From contig OY747703.1 in the NCBI GenBank assembly GCA_963556495.2, positions 35,089,296 through 35,153,295 on the forward strand: DNA of 64,000 nt, read 5' to 3'. The notes below the pieces were generated by a model. That model was not told where the DNA came from, did no database searches, and saw nothing but the letters and a program-made list of their open reading frames with translations. The stretch is from Valencia hispanica (taxonomy: Eukaryota; Chordata; Actinopteri; Cyprinodontiformes; Valenciidae). This document shows, piece after piece, positions 49,101 through 62,100 of the stretch. Within the stretch, counting starts at the first letter, position 1; each line of letters starts with the position of its first letter. Both the position numbers and the translations under genes were made by a program.

Positions 49101-50829
49101 TGCGTTCACTGTGGCCGAAGACAACCAGTTTACTGCCGAAACTGCAAAAGGAATGTCTGTTGAGGAAAGTGTCTTCTTGGCATCTTTAGTGTGTAATATA
49201 AGGTACATGTGAGCTTTTGAATCGCTTTAAACCTACTTTTTCTGTACTTAAGTTGTCATTTTTGGACCAACACTTGTTTATTAGTTTTTCAGGCCAAAGA
49301 ATCCTTACATGGGATGCACCAGAAACTAAAGAGGTTAAAACCCCAACACTTCACTGTCAGCAGGGATCAGACTCAAATCCAGGTAACTCCAAATTTAATT
49401 TAACAACATTAAACTTTGCCCTGTCATACAAGTCAATATGCAGTCTGCCATGTGTTTAAAGTCCTCTAAACGGTGAAGCTGAAAGCTCTTGAATAGGTTT
49501 TTCCTCTTCTGTGACTTAAACATGGGAAATAATCCTTGTTTTACACATCATAGCAGTTTTCTAGCTTGCTTGCATTCATTATACAGATTCTCCCAAGTGT
49601 TACTTTTTATCTGTTTTCAGTCTGAATACTTTTCATTCAAAACCTCTGGTCTATTTCTGACAGGCACATTTTCTGGCTGCCTGTCCTCTCCTTACCAAGA
49701 AGTGGACAACTTTGTCTTAACCTTGGTCAGAAAGGATGGGGTACAGGGAGGTAGGTCTGGTCACAAGAGGCACTTCTTAAAAACCAAATGAATCAAATCA
49801 AAAAACCAAATCGTTCTACACATCTTTTAAAAATATAATTCCTGTTTTAGTGTACCTATCTTTAAAGGTTTGTAAGATTTTACTGACTAACTGGGTCTGA
49901 TGGTGCGGGTTTTGCTTTTACCATTTCATAAATCTCAGTGTTATTAACTTTTAATAGCTCAGTTGGTTGCATCAGTAATATTGTCTTATTGTATTATATG
50001 TTTAATTGTAGAAGACTGCTGTATCATTACTATATGTGTATCATTTGATCTCTGACTCTGTCTGACTTTCACGTTTCTTCCTAAACTCAAAAGGCATTCG
50101 AAGATGGAGCTTCTTTGCTGCAGAGCAACTTCTTGTCTATGATGTTGCCAAATACCGCTGGTGTGAAAACGTGGGCAGGTTTCATAAGAGCAACAACATA
50201 ATGTACGTACAATATTTTGCTTCCAGCTCTGAATGCTCTCTGGGGGTTGGCGTTATTCTCATGTGGCCTCCCCCTCTTCTGCAGGATTGTTGTGGACCTT
50301 AAAGAGGAGGTCTGGTACCAGAAGTGTCACGATCCAGACTGCAGGAACTTCAGATCCTCAAGTATGCTGTAATCTTACATTAATATTTTTAATAAAATTT
50401 CTAAATTAGGGTCTCTTTGAAAGAATAGTGAACCGGTGATAGTAGCATTTGCCGTTGCAGGTTTTCCACTGCCAAAGGAGATCTGTGTCAGCTACATCCT
50501 GACTCTGGTTAGTTCATTTCAATCTGCGTTCCAACGAAAGAAAGAAAAAACCCGACTTGTTAAGATTTGTATCAAAGAGCAGCTTTTGCATGTCTACTTT
50601 TATCTGACAGGATGAGGAGGATCAGGCATACCTAATGGACGACACTGGCAACATTGAACCCAGCCAGACCCCAAACAGCTCCGTCTGTCCAGCGGAGGAG
50701 ACTCCTGAAGTGTGGGGAGATGAGCAGGACGAGCGGGAATTTTTAAAGAGTCTGAATGACTTTGAACAAAACAGTGCTGAAATCTCGGACCAGCTTCTGC
50801 TCACGTGTGTGGCAGACTTTGACTCCTAG
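46166..50829 (+). CDS. primpol: DNA-directed primase/polymerase (PrimPol), 13 coding exons
   Basis: Exons are 46166-46339, 46414-46508, 46609-46747, 47475-47622, 47708-47804, 47895-48019, 49040-49202, 49285-49382, 49664-49750, 50094-50202, 50285-50361, 50461-50507 and 50611-50829. Phases close to 525 aa (human 560). It is an archaeo-eukaryotic primase-type enzyme that reprimes stalled replication forks in nucleus and mitochondria. The catalytic acidic residues stand in YFDLEF and LFVDLGVYT. The zinc knuckle is WCENVGRFH ... YQKCHDPDC, with all four ligands kept (C, H, C, C). [15 protein letters not shown] and IRRWSFF match the human protein. The acidic C-terminus ([14 protein letters not shown], then [12 protein letters not shown]) could serve as the two RPA-binding motifs. 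The exon 5 donor is a weak GTCAGT at 47805. Introns 3 and 6 contain LINE and transposon pieces. Confidence 0.93.
46815..47290 (+). mobile_element. L2-like LINE 3' fragment in primpol intron 3
   Basis: It reads [20 protein letters not shown], then [20 protein letters not shown] and LKSLHWLPV, the end of a reverse transcriptase of the same general kind as 37690-39270. The open frame running on from exon 3 is an artefact of this insertion. Confidence 0.8.
47378..47440 (+). mobile_element. Tc1 terminal scrap in primpol intron 3
   Basis: GTACCTAATAAAGTGGGCTC, then TGGGTGTA, is the 3' end of the Tc1 family seen at 32363-33865. Confidence 0.55.
48020..48792. other. primpol intron 6, first part
   Basis: A-rich runs near 48105-48130. 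No gene or named repeat is recognised. Confidence 0.4.
48793..48965 (+). mobile_element. right-end fragment of the 43540-44435 family, primpol intron 6
   Basis: It shares AGTTTGATTTTGACAGAAAA and the end GAAATGTGTTTTAGCAATTC with the element near the ART-like genes. The left part is missing. Confidence 0.65.
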
Positions 50830-50873
50830 AGTGTGACTACATTTTGTTGTGTTGACTAAAAACACTCAAACAC

Positions 50874-50879
50874 AATAAA
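50874..50879 (+). promoter_or_regulatory. primpol poly(A) signal
   Basis: AATAAA lies 45 bases past the stop codon. Confidence 0.6.
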
Positions 50880-53224
50880 TTGTTTAAAACAGTTTTGTAA
50901 GCAAAACTGTTTTAACTCAGGATGAATAAATGCTGGTAGCATACAATTTTTGTAAAAACACTGCAGATTTACTTAAATGCTCTAATAATTAGTGTTATAA
51001 GCCATTGATTAAATTGTATTTACTGTTTCTGAATAATTTTTGGGGCCCAAACCTGTTAAGAACACAACTGTACATTTCATAGATTATAAACAAAAAGTGG
51101 CTTATAAAATATAATAAATTGATAATTAGAAAACCTCTCAAAAAGTTTTAAAGAAAATATTTTATTTGACAACAATCCTATGCTTTCAAAGAAAACTTAA
51201 TTTCCCATTTTTTTATACAAGAGTCATAAAAATGTGGCAGAACTTTTAACATTAAAGAGCACTTGATGTATTGAGTTGTGCAGAGAATGGCTCTAAATTG
51301 AAATTAGAAGAAATTTTGGTTCGCTGGCAGCTTAAATAAAGATTTCAGACAATTACTGAATAACCTCTGAATTTAAAAAAGCTGACTTTCAGAAAATCAT
51401 CACAAGAAAACACCTTCCCTCCAAACACTTGGTTAAAATAAAAGTTAAAAAATGTGTATCCTGAAACCTATAGCATCAGATTTTTTAAATAAAACTTTAA
51501 ACTTGATGCAGAAAGTACCATTTTTGTAAATATTAGCAGCACAGCTATAACATTTACCACCACACTTACAAGTTTTTACCAATTTGACCGACTCAAAAGA
51601 AATGTTTTTGTTATAAACACACAAATAAAAGTTAAAAATTTATATTTGCTAGACTGTCCCTTATTAAAACTGTTGAACTGAAACGTTCTCTTGAGTTAAT
51701 TGGTTCAATTCTATTGTCCTGCACACAAATTTAGATACATATGGGAATAAAGCAAGCTAAACCTTTAACAATTATGCTAATTTTGATCCACTGCAGCATT
51801 TTATCATCAGTCTTTAAAATGCATTTGCTGTTGTTTCATATTTAGTTTTGTGGTTGTTTAAGTATTTTGCTTTTCCCTGCAGATGTTGGGTAACACGGAG
51901 CAAGGAATAGAAATGTATACTACTACTCTGGCTAAACATTTACCTTGTTTATTTATTTTGTGTCAGAATAGTAGATTTTCATATGGGGAGTATTTTAAAT
52001 TACATTAGAGGAAGCTCAAAAGGTGTAACAAGCTATTTAAAAAGGAAACTGTACTGTTCATGACATATTAAAACATGTCAGAGAGGGTGAGACTTTTGGC
52101 AGGTAACAGGAAGGCTGAACATGTTACAGCAATTGTGAGCTTTCAACCTCTGTCTGTCATGAAACTTGCTAGAAATGTTAACAACTCTTTGAAAATCTCA
52201 ACGGACTACGTAATAGTTAAGGGGTCACATTCTGTCTGAAATACACAGCAAGGCAGTTGTTTTAGCAATGTAAGTTGTGCTAATCATGACTCATATTACA
52301 TGCTAAAGACTGGTTAAAATGTCAACTCTGTAATAATTTTTTCTTTGAATAAAGCCTCGTTTCAAAGCGCCCCCTGCGCTTCATATATTGTGTAAAATCA
52401 ACCCTGCTTCTAAAAAAAATAGCTTAATTACTGCTGTTGTATCTCTTTATGTTACAGCTGCTGAAGAGAAATCAGGATTAACTAAAATTGGTATCTGGAG
52501 GCCAAAGCTGTACAAGAACTAATAATCTGTAACTGGTGCATCTCTAATTAATGATAGTGGTGATGTTGAGAATAAAAGCCTTGTTCTCAATGTCTGCTCG
52601 TACATTACAGCTACATGACCTATTTTACATGCACTATACAAAAACAAAGCAAAGGCACATGAACCGAAACAGAACCTTAACTAAACTTTGCTTTATACAT
52701 CCTAACAAAGTACGCCCTTCAGCCTTCAATAGTGAAACACACAGGAATGCAAGAGATATAACTACAGAGTCTCAGACATGCTGTTTTGCATACAAATACG
52801 ATTTTCCAGCACAAAAACTATTTACAGACTTGGTGATCACATTAAATACCAACTTAAATAGTTTACCAAATCATTAAATAGCTTGGTATATAAATAGTTA
52901 TGGCTGAGTCAATGTAAAAGCTTTTCAAAATGTTTTCTCTCTGAATAAAAGGGAGTAAAGAAAATTTTAAGCATTTAAAGTTTCTGACAGTAAAGGCACA
53001 AGGAGCTAAGTTTTCCTCTTTGTGATTTTTTCCCCCAAGAATTCCTGTACATATTTTCATCAAGTTAAGGTATTAAATATTCGACATTCCTTGCCCTATT
53101 TGTTTAAAACAGCTCCTACAAAATTACTTGAATTGTCGTCAGGCAGATAAAAATACTGAGAATCTTCTGAAGAAATGATTTGGTTGTTTGTGCGGCCATG
53201 CTGGGGCATTTCCTCGGTTCCAGC
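50880..53224. other. convergent 3' region, primpol and acsl1
   Basis: No coding sequence is seen. Most of it is probably the long acsl1 3' UTR on the - strand. An AATAAA on that strand (complement of TTTATT at 51161-51166) is a plausible end about 2.06 kb after the stop. Confidence 0.5.
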
Positions 53225-56200
53225 TCACATTTTGATTTTGGCATAAAGTTCATCAATCTGCTCTCTGAAGTGACTCCGGAGCTCGTTCCTTTTGGCCTTC
53301 AGGGTGGGGGTCAGCAGGCCGTTTTGGACAGAAAACATCTCGGGATGTAATGCAATATCTCTCACCTAGAGCGGAACAAAGAGATCAAAATAAATGAGTG
53401 GATGGGCTTCCCTTGTGTTATGCATCTTTAATTGCATTCCTCAATGGCTGCTTGTTGGTTGCATGAAAATTCAAACTGGTGAAACATGTTGCTGCATCAC
53501 TTCTAGTGTTTTGACATTTAAAAAAAAAAGCTTTTGGCTTGCATGAGTCACCTGTTCAAAAGACTTAAGTCCCCCTTCTTTGCCCAAAATCAGAATGTCC
53601 TCCAGAATGGCCGCCTTTATATCCTTAAAAGGTAAAACACATGTCAGTATTGGAATTTAGAGCTCTGATTAGATTGCTACTTTTATTAAATCAAACCTTG
53701 TTCTTGCACAGCTCGAGGTAGGACCCTTCAAATCCTCTTTTCTTGGCCCAAATAGGTAAAAAGTCTGGATCCGGAACTACAACCCCCACCAAGCATGCCT
53801 ATAAGACAAGAGGAAATAAAGCTAAATGGAGCAAAAATTTGTTGCAGCATTATAAAACAAAGGTTAGTTTATTTAAAGTGTAATGCATTTAGATAATAAC
53901 TAACCTTTAAGCTATCACCATGAACAAATATCTGAGCCACTGGATCGCTGCGGTTATAAATGGTCTCTATTTTCTCCGGGGCAATATACTCTCCTTGTGC
54001 CAGCTTGAATATATGTTTCTTCCTGTCAATGATCTTCAAAACGCCATTCTGCAACAAATCCAAAAAGGATTAAACAGCTTAAAAATTTCAGAATTGGTAT
54101 CTTAATTTTATGCTGCTACTGCGCTTTGCTTACTGGAAGCCATTTCCCAATGTCTCCCGTGTGCAGCCATCCATCCTTGTCGATTGCCTCTGCTGTTCTC
54201 TCAGGGTCTTTCAAATATCCATTGAATACATTTGGTCCTTTGACACACACCTGCAAAGAATCATGGGTTACAGATCGAAATGTAACTTTCCAACAGGCGA
54301 AAAGTCACTTCCTATCATTGTTAAAGCTGCAGTAGGTAAGTTGAATAAAAGTAACTTTTTGTGATATTTCCTAAAACTATCCATATGTCCTGAAAATAAG
54401 AAATGAGAATTGTAATCTGTTAAAAAAAGCAGCTCAATTGGTCACGCCTACAGCCCCTACTGCGATGTGCAAGAATCCACCGCGCCCGGTAGAAAACAGC
54501 CAATCAGAGCCAGAGCAGCGTCTGAAGGCGTGTCTGACCTCTCGATCATCACTCCTCACACACACACCGTGACCCGCCCCTTGCTCCTCTACGCAACCGG
54601 CTGCAACAGTCACCTAAAGAAAAACTGCCCGTACCGCCGCTGCCAACAACAGCATATATACGGCTAAGATAATAAAAAGATAATAAGATAATAAAAAAGA
54701 AGATGGCCAAGGAGGACAAAAAAGCTAAGAAGAAAGAAGTTGACTGAGCCCGAGATAAAACGAGGGTAAATATTGGCGTAGCCTTTGAGAGGTGGAGGGA
54801 GCTACGGGACCTGAAAGCGTTTAAAACAGATTCCGAGTTGGCAATGTTTCTGGATGACAGGTAATTACCCTTGTAATTACCACTCACAGCTAATGTTGTC
54901 ATATGTGGTTTACTGTTAGGAAATATTCACGAAAGTTTGTTTTCTAAGTCGCGTCAGCTGATTATCTTTGGCAGTTGTTACGCCAGTAGCGCAGCAGCCG
55001 AAACGGGGAGGAGGGCATTGGAGGCGGGGCTTGATTGCATTGGAGAGGGAGGGGGAGTGATGTGAAGCTTGTTTGGGTTTAAATTTTCAAGCAAACTCTT
55101 CTCTCCTCTCTGAGTTACCTACTGCAGCTTTAATCACCGAATATTACAGTTATATAGTTTGTACTTGCATCCCATTTCCAATATACTCAATTTCAGATGA
55201 TTTTTGGCTAGATTAACAGATAATCAGGCATTGTGACTCAGTAACAAACAACTATTTCTTTACATTCTTTAATTTATCCACCAAATAAATATTCAACAGC
55301 ACATATTTTATAGTTTGCTTTATTTTTTCCAATAATCATCCTGTAAAAGTATTTGAAGACTCAATATTGATTTATTTCTATTGGTGTACACTAAAAATAC
55401 ACCAGTCTAGGGATGTGTATTGGTAAAAATCTGTCGATATGATACGTATCACGATACAGGGGAGGGTACAGATACAGAGACATGATATATTGTGATACTA
55501 TGAGTGAGACTATATATATATATTGTGATTTTCAAGACTTTTTTTCTACAGTTAAATTCAGCCACGGCCTTCTAAACACTCCAACCTGTTTCATACTTTA
55601 ACACATCCAGTTTCATTACTAGATCTAGTTGAGTCACTGGAACAAAGAAGGCAAAAAAAGGCCAGAAACTACCAGTCATACTTTTAATTTTACTTCAAAA
55701 TTACTGTCATCATTGATGATTCCATTCAAATTGTAAAAAAAAATTCAAATAAAATCGATACATTGCATTTGAATATCGATAAAATATTGTGATATATCGG
55801 TGCATCGACATTTTCTTACATCCCTACACCAGTCATAATTAACTTTTTTCTTTGATCAGCTCTGATCTGTGATCAGGTCGAATACTTTTTTTCCCCTATT
55901 TATTAAATACATAAAAACTAAGAACTTCCACCATTTTTGGTCTATAAATGCCACAACCAACGATGTGTACCTTGATTTGAATTGGAGATTTAATAAAAAT
56001 TAGGTAAAGATTAGGGACAGATGTGTTGCATAAGCGTTTAAAATCTTGCAATTTATTCATATTCTGTTGGATTTCGAAGTCTTATCTCCGTCAATGACCC
56101 TTAATGGTCACTAGTGCTAAATTGAAAAGTTGAATTAAAACAAAGTTTTCACAAATTAGTTTGTCAGGGAAAAAAATAATCATCAGCAGAACAGACTTCA

Positions 56201-59069
56201 AAGAAAGTTGGAAATGGGTATCAGCCAATGGAAGGCTGATCTGTGAATCCCTATCCTTATTAAGACTAAAAATGTCATAAAGAAACAGGTAAGCTTTTTT
56301 TGTATATGACATTTCTTGTTTGTAAGTTAAGTGCTAATTTAGACAGTTACTGTTTAGAGAAACAAAGCTCGATTCTCACCTCTCCTTCTCCGTTAGCTGC
56401 GAGGTAATTCATTTCTGCCACATCCACTAGTTTTACTGCATTGCATGGCAGAGGAGGCCCGACATGACCTAAGGATACAGCATTTATATTTACTACTTTT
56501 TTTAGCACATTTCTTGTTCTCAGATGCTAAGTTTACTCGCAGCAGGGCCTTCTTAATTGAATCTTAATGACACTTTGTGAAGACAGAAACTTTTACCTGC
56601 TGACCAGTCTCCAGGCATGGACATGGTACACCCAGCTGTGCACTCAGTCTGGCCGTAGCCTTCGTAAAACTGTAAGAAACACTAATGTCAGTGGTGGCAT
56701 TTGTGAAGTACACTTTAGCAGTTCAATAAATAATATCAGTGAGTAGTGGTGTTTATATGGACCACTTATATTAATAGTTGATTTGGAATAAACACCTCAA
56801 TATATTCTGAATGCATTTATAGTCACATTACTTTAAACTTTCTTATAACCTGATACGCAGGAACATACAACACAGTCTTTAGAATCTGGTGTCTTTCTAT
56901 AGCTGCTCTCTTGGAAGCTTTCTGACTGATAGCTGTGTGTGAAAACACAGCTGCAAAGATAGAAGGTAACATATCCACCTCTATCTGTCCAAGCGGTGCA
57001 GTTTGTTTGCAGAAAGTGTCATACATCCTCAAACATCTTAACCTGCTTATAAACTGTTTAAACGTCTCCTCACAAACACAGACACACCCCTGTGTGAATT
57101 TGACTGACCTGACAGCCGAGAGCAGCTCGTAGGAAAGTCAAAATGGTTGGAGACACGGGGGCTGCTCCGGTGATTATGAGTCTCACTCGGCCGCCCAGGC
57201 TCACCTGTAAAGAATAAATACATGCTTAAGTGTAAATGTTTCAAAAAACATGGGCTTTGTTGATCATGAGGGAATAATCTGTGCCGATAATCTACTACTG
57301 TATTTGCTTTCAGTTAAACTCCAGTCTATCTTAGACCTGGCTAAATATTTTTAAAATATAACCTTTTATGAAAACAAGGAATGGTATAAAAAATGTGTCA
57401 GTTTTCTTACCTGTACTTTTTTGAAGATGAGTTTGTCCCACATGCTGTCCTTTCTCATCACTCCATTTTTCAGCTCTGCTTCCTTCCTTCTGAAGGCAAA
57501 GTCCAGCAACCATCTTTTCAGAGGTGTGTTGGCCTGGCTGAAAACCTGTAGAGAAATTAGAATTTCTCATTAATTAAATTAATTAAAACAACATCCTAGA
57601 TAAAGAATGGAGAGACAGAGTAATAGAAGAAACACCAAGCCCCATCCGACCTTGTCAAACATGCGGTTGAGGAGACGGGGGACGACGGGGAAGACTGTTG
57701 GCTGCAGAGTTTTCAGATCATCCATCAGAAGTCGGATGTCCCCTTGGAAGTAGCCTATTCGTGCGCCGTGAATGAGGATGACACCCTGAGGAAGAAAAGA
57801 CAGCACTCATTTCTACTTTAAAACAAAACTGTGATTTTTTTGGCCACTAGAAGGCAGCATTCTACAAAACAATTTGGATTTTATTTCTTGATGTTTGTGG
57901 ATAAACAATGACTTTATTCCATCACACCCAACTTCTCATTTTTTCAACGATGCATTTTATGGTGGTATTATCTAACACTGGTGCTGACACGGTATCTCAA
58001 CTTTGAGAGCACCCACTTGAGAACTTATGAGGAATACAGATTGCTTGAGCTTTGTTCAGCTGGCCATGTCATAAAATAACTCACTTAACACAGACATACT
58101 CTTAATTGTTTAATAAAGGCAGCACAATGGGCGTGCCACATGACTCGCAGGTGGAGGAGGTGCACTATATGAAGAGGCTGCAGTCCTCAATACAGCTGTC
58201 CCAGTTTCAAGCTCCAGGTCATTTGCTGCATGTCTTTCCCTTCTCTCTCTGCCCTTCTTCCTGTCCGGGTACTAATGAATAAATGCCATTAGACCCTGAA
58301 AAACCTTAAAAAACAAAGGCAGTACAAGCTTACTGAGGCCACTCTTGCTCCAGTGAAAGCATGTGCATTTTGGCTGAACGATTATTATTTTATTTTTTTA
58401 CTGACGATAATGATAAGCTTTGAATACATATTGAAGAAAAAAATGTGGTCATACAGATACATACATGTACAAACTGTTCCCTGTCTGTCCACTGTGAGTG
58501 CTTGATTCAGAAGTCAAAGTGCTTGTATTTGCACACAATCTTGTCCAATAAAGCTGAGTCTGAAGGTCAAAGTGACATATTAGGGAGGAGAAGCTGCCCG
58601 AGAAACTCCTAAGCAGCTGACCGAGTGAGGTCGCACAGAATGCGGTGTGCTTCGGGAGCGAGGCATGGCTTAGAGGTGAGAAGCAGTTGCATGAAGAGAT
58701 ACGTTGCTGCTTTTTCCTTTAAATGTTTGTCCCTTGGATAACAGGATGGGTTTTTCACGGCTACAACGTTAGAGGAAAAATGTACACCTGAAAGTAAAGG
58801 AAAGTAACTGATACAGATCCACTGATGTGGTGCAATAAGGCTGGGGATGTGAGTTTCTCTTAAGGGACTGTTTTTTTTGTTTTGAGTGATTCCATTTCAA
58901 TATTTTCTTACGTTGCAGTATGTGGTAATGGGCTGATAGCTAACATCCTGCAATCCAGGAGACAAAGCAGTGGGTCTGCTGTGAGCATGGCCAGGTATGT
59001 GATTCTCAAGGTATCAAAAACACTGTACATACACTGTTTAAAACGGTGTTTGTACATCATTAACGTTAA

Positions 59070-59106
<37 letters not shown>

Positions 59107-62100
59107 CATAAATTATTTTCTTGATTGCTACCACATCAATGCTTCATTTTCAGCTATGCCAGAATCTAGAGGTTTTACATACTAGACAGACTTCAAATTT
59201 CTGCACTGGTTAAAAAGACTCAAAAATCTGACTTTTTCAATCTTACTATAACAGTAAAAGTAGTTGTCAAAAAAAAAAAAAAAGCTGCAAATATTAGTTA
59301 AAGTATAGTATATTAGGTCCACAACATACCTGCACAACCCTTTCAAACATGTGAGCTAGGGGGAGATAGGATATATGAATGTCATGGACGTCCAGCATGC
59401 AGTGTATCTGCAAAGGACACAGAGAAAACACATGCAGGTATGCAAGTCAGATCACTCATGTACTGTACCTCCACCACCCTCTCAAACATGTGGGCCAGAG
59501 GGAGGAAAGAGATGAGGACATCTTTAGTGCTGGGCTTCAGTGTGCCCTGGACAATCGATGTCAGGGGAAGAAGTCGCAGGATAGAGAGGGAAGGTCAAAC
59601 AGAGGCAGACGGTATCAAACTACCCTATTATCTACACATTTACAAAGCCTCGCAAAAGTATTAAGACCCCTGGAATATTTTGACATTTTGTCCCCTTAAA
59701 ACCTTAATATTGAATGTAATTTATTTCTTTATTGTATTGTATTTTATTTTTTGTGACAGAAAACACAAAGTAGTGCATAGCTATAAAATGAAATGATAAA
59801 AGTCTGAAAGGTTTGGTGTACCAACATGAAAATGCTTTGATCAAAACCATCTGATTGTAGCTCTGGCAGTTGTCATGTTGCAAGTGGAACCTCCTCCACA
59901 GCCTCCTGTCTTTTGCAGTCTGTAGTAGATTTTCCTATCAGAGCATGATGCTTCTTCCATCATGTTTCCCCAAGAGGATGATGTTTTGAGTTATGCCACA
60001 GTGCTTTGCTTGCTGGCCTAAAGTTCAAATATCCTGACTAGTCTACAGTAGCTTCTTTCAGAGTTTTACTGTGTCCCTACTTATTTTTTGGCAAGCTGTA
60101 AAATTGGGCTTCTTATGGCTCTCTTTCAACAACATCTTTCTTCCTGCTACTTTTCCACAATGGTCATGATTATTGTTCTGTCAACCAATTCTCTCATCTG
60201 AGCATTGGATCTCTGGAGCTCCTCCAGAGTTACCATGGGCCTCTTGACTACTTTATTGGTTAATGATATCCTTGCAAGCATGTCAGATTAGGTCAATCTA
60301 CATGTCTTGGTAGGTTTGCAGTTGTCCCTTATTCCATTTTTAGACGTGGGACATAACAGAGCTATGTGAGATGCTTAAAGCTCGAGTTAATGTTTAATAA
60401 CCCAACCCTGCTTTGAACTTCTTCTCAACTTTATCCCCGACCTGTCTGCTGTGTTCCTTGGTTTTCGTGATGCTGTTTGTTCACTAATGTTCTCTAACAC
60501 ACCTCTGAGGCCTTTACAGAACAGCTGAATTTATACAAAGTTTAAAAGTGGATCTTGTTCTCCAAAAGACATCTGAAGACAGTGGGTTGCAGTGTAATTT
60601 ATTAAGGGAGAATCAAATTTAGCTGGCTGAAAACAAATATAATATAATATATATGGACATAACACTTTTCAATTTTTTTTGTAAAAATGTTAAAAACCAC
60701 GGACAATTTTACTTCCATTTCACAGTTATGCACTACTTTGTTTTGGTATATCATTTAAAATTTTTTCACTCCCAATAAAAGACATTCAAGTTTGTAGCTG
60801 TTATCTGACAATATGAATATTTTTTCAAAGCACTGTATTATGACAAAATCAGAAAAATCCTGTATTTAATGTGGACATATTCTCAATACTTATTACATCT
60901 GTCAGATTGTGAGAAGAGTCAAAGTTGCAGGCAATTTATTTTTTTATTTCTTTACCTCTGTTACTTTGATGAATGCTGCAGTGTTAGAGATTACATTTCC
61001 ATGAGTAAGCATTGCACCTTTAGGGTTTCCTGCATTGAAAACATAAAAGCTCAGAACAAATAGGGATAACACATACTGTGGTGTGGAAAGAAAAACATTT
61101 TTAAAAACGTTTTAAAGTGGCCTGATTTCTGGGCGTACCTGTGGTTCCAGATGTAAAGCAGATGACTGCCAGGTCATCTGGTTTGGGAGGCTGTAATTAG
61201 ATCACAGATATAGCTATTTCTTTGAAGTGTGCATAATAATGCTTTCTTTGAGATGGACTTTTGATAGTAAAGTCACGCATTTTCATGTTAACATGAATTA
61301 AGAGCTGTTTTTTATCAGGTCAGATGAGCTGTGCTGTTTCTACTCACTGTTGGTTTTTGATGATTATCTTTACCAATGGCCTGAAAAACAAAAAGAAGAA
61401 AAATCTCTTTTAACACGAATAAAGAAGTTACGTTTTGGCACATAAAACACTAAAATGCAGCTGAAACAAGCCAAACCCTCACCTCAAACTCCTTCAGACT
61501 GAGAATCTCAACCCCGCTCTCTGTTCCTCGGCTCACCAGATCCCTGCCAAAAGCTTCCATGAGAACGATGGTCTTCACCGTCTTTCCCTGCCCACTGATG
61601 CAGTCCAGAATCATCTGGGCTTTATCAGCTACATCACATATCACTGTTGAGATGGTGGCTGAAACAGAGAGGAAGACAACATATCGAAGGGTTAACCTTT
61701 TCGACTCCTGGTTCATAAAATGTGATTAAGGAATTTGTTTGTACCTTTTTCAATAACATAGCCAATGGCCTCTGTGCCGAGTGTGTCGTACAGCGGCACT
61801 GCCACCAAGTTGTATGTGTAGCAGGCCAGCTCTGAAATCGTCCACTAAAGAAAAAAAGGGGTTTGATTCATTTAGATCAATATTTTTATGCACTAAAGAA
61901 TGCCTAACAAGTCAGGAAGGAAACAAACAACTATCTGTACATACAGTACTTGGGTGGAGAGAATATAGGCTTGAAAATAAATTGCATTAAACATGATATA
62001 TGGAGAAAAAAATCTGAGTTGCAAATAAATAAAATATTTAAAGTTAACTCAGTAAATATTCTAAATACAGATTTCCACCAGCACTTAATAACAGCTTATG

